The position numbers and the translations under genes are program-made. Positions 60,562-64,000 of a stretch of DNA of 64,000 nt are shown in pieces. Position 1 is the first letter of the stretch; each line of letters opens with the position of its first letter. This DNA is from Akkermansiaceae bacterium UBA2367 (GTDB taxonomy: Bacteria; Verrucomicrobiota; Verrucomicrobiia; Verrucomicrobiales; DEV007), in the NCBI GenBank assembly GCA_002344525.1, contig DDTJ01000073.1:2181-66180 (forward strand), given 5' to 3'. The notes under the pieces are model-generated. The model saw only the letters and a list, made by a program, of their open reading frames with translations, was not told the DNA's origin and did no database searches.

Positions 60562-63192
60562 ATGATTTTTCAAAGCCTTCTTTCGCGCCGCGCCGGGATC
60601 GTCGGCATGGCCGCCCTGCTCCCAGCCCTCCCCCTCCGCGCCCAGCAAGGGGACCGGCCCGACCACGTCATGGCCCCGCCCCCGGCGTATTGGAAGATCC
60701 CGCCCGCTCCCGTGGTGCCCCCCGACGAGGCCGCCGCGACCATGACCCTCGAAGACGGCTTCGTGCTCGAGCTCGCCGCCGCCGAACCCATGGTCCACGA
60801 CCCCGTCGCCCTCGCCTTCGACGCCGATGGTCGCATCTGGGTGGCCGAGATGCTGGGCTACATGCCCGACATCGACGGCAAGCTGGAGGAATCGACCTAC
60901 GGTCGCATCGCCGTGCTCGAAGACACCGACGGGGACGGAAAGGCGGACAAGCGCACCGTCTTCCTCGAAGACTACCTGCTGCCCCGCGCCGTCGCCCTCG
61001 TCGACGCCGACCGCCGCCTCCTCTTCGCCGACAACGAACGGCTCTACGAGGCCGAAATCCTCATCGACGGCACGGGCGCGATCCGTGCGGGCAAGGTCGT
61101 CGTCGTGGACGAGGAATACGCCAAGGGCGGCAATCCCGAGCACAAATCCAACGGGCTCGTCCGCGCCCTCGACAACTGGATCTACAGCGCGAAATGCGAC
61201 GCCCGCTACAAGAAGGTGGACGGCGCCTGGATCAAGGAGAAAACCGAGTCGCGCGGCCAATGGGGCATCGTCCAGGACGACTACGGGCGCCTCCTCACCA
61301 ACACCAACTCCAACCTCGTCTCCGTCGAGGAGGTCCCGCCCGGTGTGCGGACGCGGAATCCCCACTACAGCTTCCGCGCCCCCGTCGTCTCCACCGTGAA
61401 GGACCAGAGCCTCTGGCCGGGGCGCATCAATCCCGGCGTCAACCGCGGCTACCTCGAAGGCACCCTCGACGAGGAAGGCCATCTCGTAAAGCCCACCGCC
61501 GTCTCCGGTCTCGCCCTCTACCGCGGCGACCAGTTCCCGCTCGAATACCGGGGCCAGCTTTTCATCCCCGAACCCGCCGGGAACCTCGTCAAACGCCTCG
61601 CGGTGGAGACGGCGGCGGACGGCTTCCGCACCCTGACGAGCGCCACCACCGGGCACGAGTTCCTCACCTCCACCGACGAGCGCAGCCGCATCGTCAACGC
61701 CCACCTCGCGCCCGACGGCTCCCTCTACCTCATCGATCTCTACCGGGGCATCCTCCAGCACCGGGTCTACATGACCTCCTACCTCCGCGCCCAGGTGATC
61801 GAGCGGAAACTCGACGAACACATCGGCCTCGGACGCCTCTGGCGGGTGACGCACCGCGACGGCAAGCGGGATGCGGAGCGCCCCCGCCTTTCCGGCGAAT
61901 CCAGCGCCGCCCTCGTCGCCCGCCTCTCCCATCCGAACGGCTGGTGGCGCGACACCGCCCAGCGGCTCCTCGTCGAGCGCGGCGGCGACGAAGCGGTCGA
62001 AGCGTTGAAATCCCTCCTCGCCGACGGATCGGACGAACTCACCGCGATCCACGCGGTCTGGACCCTCGAAGGACTCGGGAAACTCGATCCCGCGACCTTG
62101 AAGACCGCCTTTTCCCTGGGCCATCCCCGCGCCGTCGCCGAGGCCGTCCGCGCCGCCGAATCCCTCGCCGGGACGGAGCAAGCCGACGCCGCCTTCGATC
62201 TTCTCGCCAAGCTCGCCGGGAGCGAAAGCCTCCACGTCCGTCGCCAGCTCGCCGCGAGCCTCGGCCTCTTCGGCGAACGCGCCGTGCCCGTCCTCGCCGC
62301 CCTCGTGCAGGACCACGAGAAAGACCAACTCATCGGCGACCTCGCCGTGAGCGGGCTGCACCGCCACGAACTCGCCCTCTTCAAAGCCCTACCGCCGAAA
62401 CACAACCTCCGCCCCCGTCTCATCGAGACCTTGGTGAAACGCAACGCCAAGGGGCAGTTCGCCGAACTCACTGGCCTGCTCGGCGATCCCGGCGAATTCC
62501 GCGCCCTCGCCCGCACCTCCGCCGCCCAGCGCCGTGGCGACGGGGCCGTCTCCCTCCTCGCGCTCGTCGCCGACGCCGCGACCGATCCCGCCGTGCGCAA
62601 AGCCATCGTCGAGGGCCTCCTCGACGGGGGCAAGGACAAGGCCTTCAAACCCATCCCCGTGAAAGCGCTCGACGAACTCGATCTCGCCCTCGAACGCGGC
62701 CACCTCGACGCTCCGGCGCGGCAGCGTCTCGCCGCCCTCTTCCAAGTCGGCAGCGGCGAGGAGGAGGTCTTCCTGCTCACCGAGGAGCACCGCCGCCAGT
62801 TCAAAGAGGGCGAAGCCCACTACCAGCGCATCTGCCTCGGCTGCCACCAGATCCACGGCAACGGCCAACAATACCTCGCCCCTCCCCTCGTCGGTGCGGA
62901 GTGGGTGCTCGGGCCGGAGCGGCGGCTCATCGCCCTCGTCCTCGACGGCGTCACCGGCCCCATCGAGGTGCTCGGCAAGACCTACACCGCGCCCGAGATC
63001 CAGCCCGTCATGCCCGGCCTGAGGCTGAACCCCGAGTTCACCGACGAGCAGCTCGCCGCCATCATGACCTACGTGCGCAACGCCTGGGGCAACGGAGCAC
63101 CGCCCGTCTCCGCCGGGGCCGTGGCCCGCTACCGCGAATCCGTCGCCCCCCGCGCCCCGTGGACGCCGGAGGAGCTGATGAAGCTGGAATGA
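60562..63192 (+). CDS. PVC-type secreted propeller/HEAT/cytochrome c protein (second copy)
   Basis: An 876-residue relative of the protein at 34325-37747. Signal or anchor segment (about 8-28), a propeller domain (about 55-420) with DTDGDGKADK and DNWIYSAKCDARY, HEAT-like solenoid (about 440-740) and a cytochrome c domain with CLGCH near 757. The N-terminal region resembles the membrane-bound dehydrogenase family of PVC bacteria. It probably oxidises an unknown substrate and passes electrons to heme; that is inference. Start MIFQSLL is chosen because it begins the signal. Confidence 0.85.
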   Translation: MIFQSLLSRRAGIVGMAALLPALPLRAQQGDRPDHVMAPPPAYWKIPPAPVVPPDEAAATMTLEDGFVLELAAAEPMVHDPVALAFDADGRIWVAEMLGYMPDIDGKLEESTYGRIAVLEDTDGDGKADKRTVFLEDYLLPRAVALVDADRRLLFADNERLYEAEILIDGTGAIRAGKVVVVDEEYAKGGNPEHKSNGLVRALDNWIYSAKCDARYKKVDGAWIKEKTESRGQWGIVQDDYGRLLTNTNSNLVSVEEVPPGVRTRNPHYSFRAPVVSTVKDQSLWPGRINPGVNRGYLEGTLDEEGHLVKPTAVSGLALYRGDQFPLEYRGQLFIPEPAGNLVKRLAVETAADGFRTLTSATTGHEFLTSTDERSRIVNAHLAPDGSLYLIDLYRGILQHRVYMTSYLRAQVIERKLDEHIGLGRLWRVTHRDGKRDAERPRLSGESSAALVARLSHPNGWWRDTAQRLLVERGGDEAVEALKSLLADGSDELTAIHAVWTLEGLGKLDPATLKTAFSLGHPRAVAEAVRAAESLAGTEQADAAFDLLAKLAGSESLHVRRQLAASLGLFGERAVPVLAALVQDHEKDQLIGDLAVSGLHRHELALFKALPPKHNLRPRLIETLVKRNAKGQFAELTGLLGDPGEFRALARTSAAQRRGDGAVSLLALVADAATDPAVRKAIVEGLLDGGKDKAFKPIPVKALDELDLALERGHLDAPARQRLAALFQVGSGEEEVFLLTEEHRRQFKEGEAHYQRICLGCHQIHGNGQQYLAPPLVGAEWVLGPERRLIALVLDGVTGPIEVLGKTYTAPEIQPVMPGLRLNPEFTDEQLAAIMTYVRNAWGNGAPPVSAGAVARYRESVAPRAPWTPEELMKLE

Positions 63193-63228
63193 TGGAAGAG
63201 GGTGCCCAGCCCAGCGTCCCCTTCGTCC

Positions 63229-63546
63229 ATGGAAACCCACCCAGCCGCGCCCGCATTCACCGCCGACTCCCTCGCCGCGTGGAGCGAGGAGGACCGCGCC
63301 GCTTTCCTCGAAGCCGTCGACGCCTCCGACTACTCCCTCGCCGACTGGATCGAGGCCCTCGCCGCCTTCGACCTCTGGCTCGCCGGACGGGGCGAGACGC
63401 GCCGCCCCTGGCGCGGAATCGTCGGCTACATCCACTGCTGCACCTTCCAAGCCTCCCCCGGAATCGCTTTAGGAAACTTAAAAGTCATTGTTCATCAATC
63501 ACTTATCGAATTCGGTTTCCATTTCATCGACGGGTCGCAGGATTGA
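63229..63546 (+). CDS. Hypothetical small protein
   Basis: A 105-residue frame starting METHPAAP. Residues 1-75 look like a compact acidic helical domain (SLAAWSEEDRAAFLEAVDAS, DWIEALAAFDLWLAG). The last 30 residues are encoded by noticeably AT-rich DNA (63470-63530), unlike the first part, so the 3' end may be altered or belong to a different, younger sequence. No domain recognised; expression uncertain. Confidence 0.5.
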   Translation: METHPAAPAFTADSLAAWSEEDRAAFLEAVDASDYSLADWIEALAAFDLWLAGRGETRRPWRGIVGYIHCCTFQASPGIALGNLKVIVHQSLIEFGFHFIDGSQD

Positions 63547-63584
63547 GAAGATTCAGATTCTGCGAATTTCGGCGAAGAAAAGGG

Positions 63585-63613
63585 TAGGCAGGCCGGGGCG
63601 GATGTGGTAAGAT
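63585..63613 (+). promoter_or_regulatory. Candidate sigma-70-type promoter giving a very short leader
   Basis: TAGGCA at 63585-63590 (4 of 6 matches to TTGACA), a 17-nt spacer, and TAAGAT at 63608-63613 preceded by TG (extended -10). The predicted start of transcription would be about 63620, two bases before the ATG at 63622, so the message would be leaderless or nearly so. Confidence 0.4.
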
Positions 63614-63621
63614 AGAGTTCT

Positions 63622-63915
63622 ATGTCAACCACACGTAGAACACGTTTCTCCCGCCGGGTTCCAGATCACGTCACCGACGAACTGGTAACTGTCCTCTCCG
63701 ACAAACAAACCTTCGGGTTTAACGACTTGTTCGAGGTCGTCTACGAAAACCTGAAAGCCCGCAATGCCGTCAGCGGGGGCGAGGAGATGCTGCGGCTGAG
63801 GGCTTACGAGAAACTCCAGAACCTTGTCACCCGCGGTCTCGTCGAGAAGAAGGGCAAGGAGTATCGCGGTCTCGAAAACATCCACGAAGCCTCCAGCGTC
63901 CCGGCAGCGTCCTGA
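63622..63915 (+). CDS. Small basic protein with winged-helix-like pattern
   Basis: A 97-residue protein beginning STTRRTRFSRRVPDHV and followed by helices around DELVTVLSDKQTFGFNDLFEVV and a segment AYEKLQNLVTRGLVEKKGKEYRGL that reads like a DNA-binding winged helix plus beta hairpin. Similar short proteins occur in Verrucomicrobia, function unknown. Its strong candidate promoter lies directly upstream, without room for a Shine-Dalgarno sequence. Confidence 0.65.
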   Translation: MSTTRRTRFSRRVPDHVTDELVTVLSDKQTFGFNDLFEVVYENLKARNAVSGGEEMLRLRAYEKLQNLVTRGLVEKKGKEYRGLENIHEASSVPAAS

Positions 63916-64000
63916 GGCGGGAGTCTTCGACCCTGTTTCATCGCCGACCCGACCCTGCTCCGTCCTTGGCGGAGGGGTCGGGACTGCCATCGGCCTCGCT

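Overview
The window is high-GC, gene-dense bacterial chromosome that most resembles a member of the Verrucomicrobiota (PVC superphylum). The case rests on gene content. There are two secreted propeller/HEAT/cytochrome c proteins of the type expanded in Verrucomicrobia and Planctomycetes (34325-37747, 60562-63192). There is also a ThuA protein, several secreted TIM-barrel and alpha/beta-hydrolase proteins, an extracellular caspase-like protein, and many hairpin-forming extragenic repeats. No tRNA, rRNA, CRISPR array, insertion sequence or prophage was recognised. No purine-rich Shine-Dalgarno sequence is visible before several unambiguous starts.

Layout. 1-2000 (-): DUF485 protein and acetate-type Na+/solute symporter. 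2087-5987 (-): menaquinone genes menB, menA, menC, menE, with a 26-bp-armed inverted repeat between menB and menA. 6118-9950 (+): DUF4403-like membrane-anchored protein overlapping a two-lobed alpha/beta hydrolase. 9951-12269: a tandem repeat, a secretin-like short protein and an EboD-type dehydroquinate synthase homologue. 12568-15684: RRM/RGG RNA-binding protein, fatty-acid desaturase, His-rich lipoprotein, YggS. 15862-18558: VWA membrane protein. 18661-20775: a probable type II restriction-modification pair. 20942-24169 (+): ThuA protein, lipoprotein, HisN-like phosphatase, secreted TIM barrel. 24206-27718 (-): PfkB kinase, hydrolase, Dabb protein, MetX. 27848-37747 (+): esterase, M14-like amidohydrolase, phosphoesterase, CvfB-like RNA-binding protein, nitroreductase, first giant cytochrome c protein. 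37770-41066 (-): sugar epimerase-like protein, esterase, adenylate cyclase, cupin. 41314-45149 (+): a split kinase-like gene and a multi-PAS histidine kinase with a LuxR-type response regulator. 45474-48506 (-): large caspase-like/YARHG protein, divergent from a NusG/RfaH paralogue. 49311-53554 (-): Ski2-type helicase, GH16 glycosidase, degenerate esterase. 53638-63915: hypothetical proteins, rpsN, FmdB-like zinc ribbon, fusA, SGNH hydrolase, KDPG aldolase, second cytochrome c protein, two small proteins.

How the genes fit together. The men genes supply late menaquinone steps. ActP, MetX, HisN-like, KDPG aldolase, PfkB and the desaturase are central or biosynthetic functions. Secreted GH16, SGNH, esterase-like, ThuA and TIM-barrel proteins suggest polysaccharide degradation. 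The features most worth follow-up are the restriction-modification pair, the caspase-YARHG protein, the split kinase-like gene between related repeats, hydrolases that have lost catalytic residues, an orphan EboD-like enzyme, and inverted-repeat elements that in places supply the 3' ends of genes.
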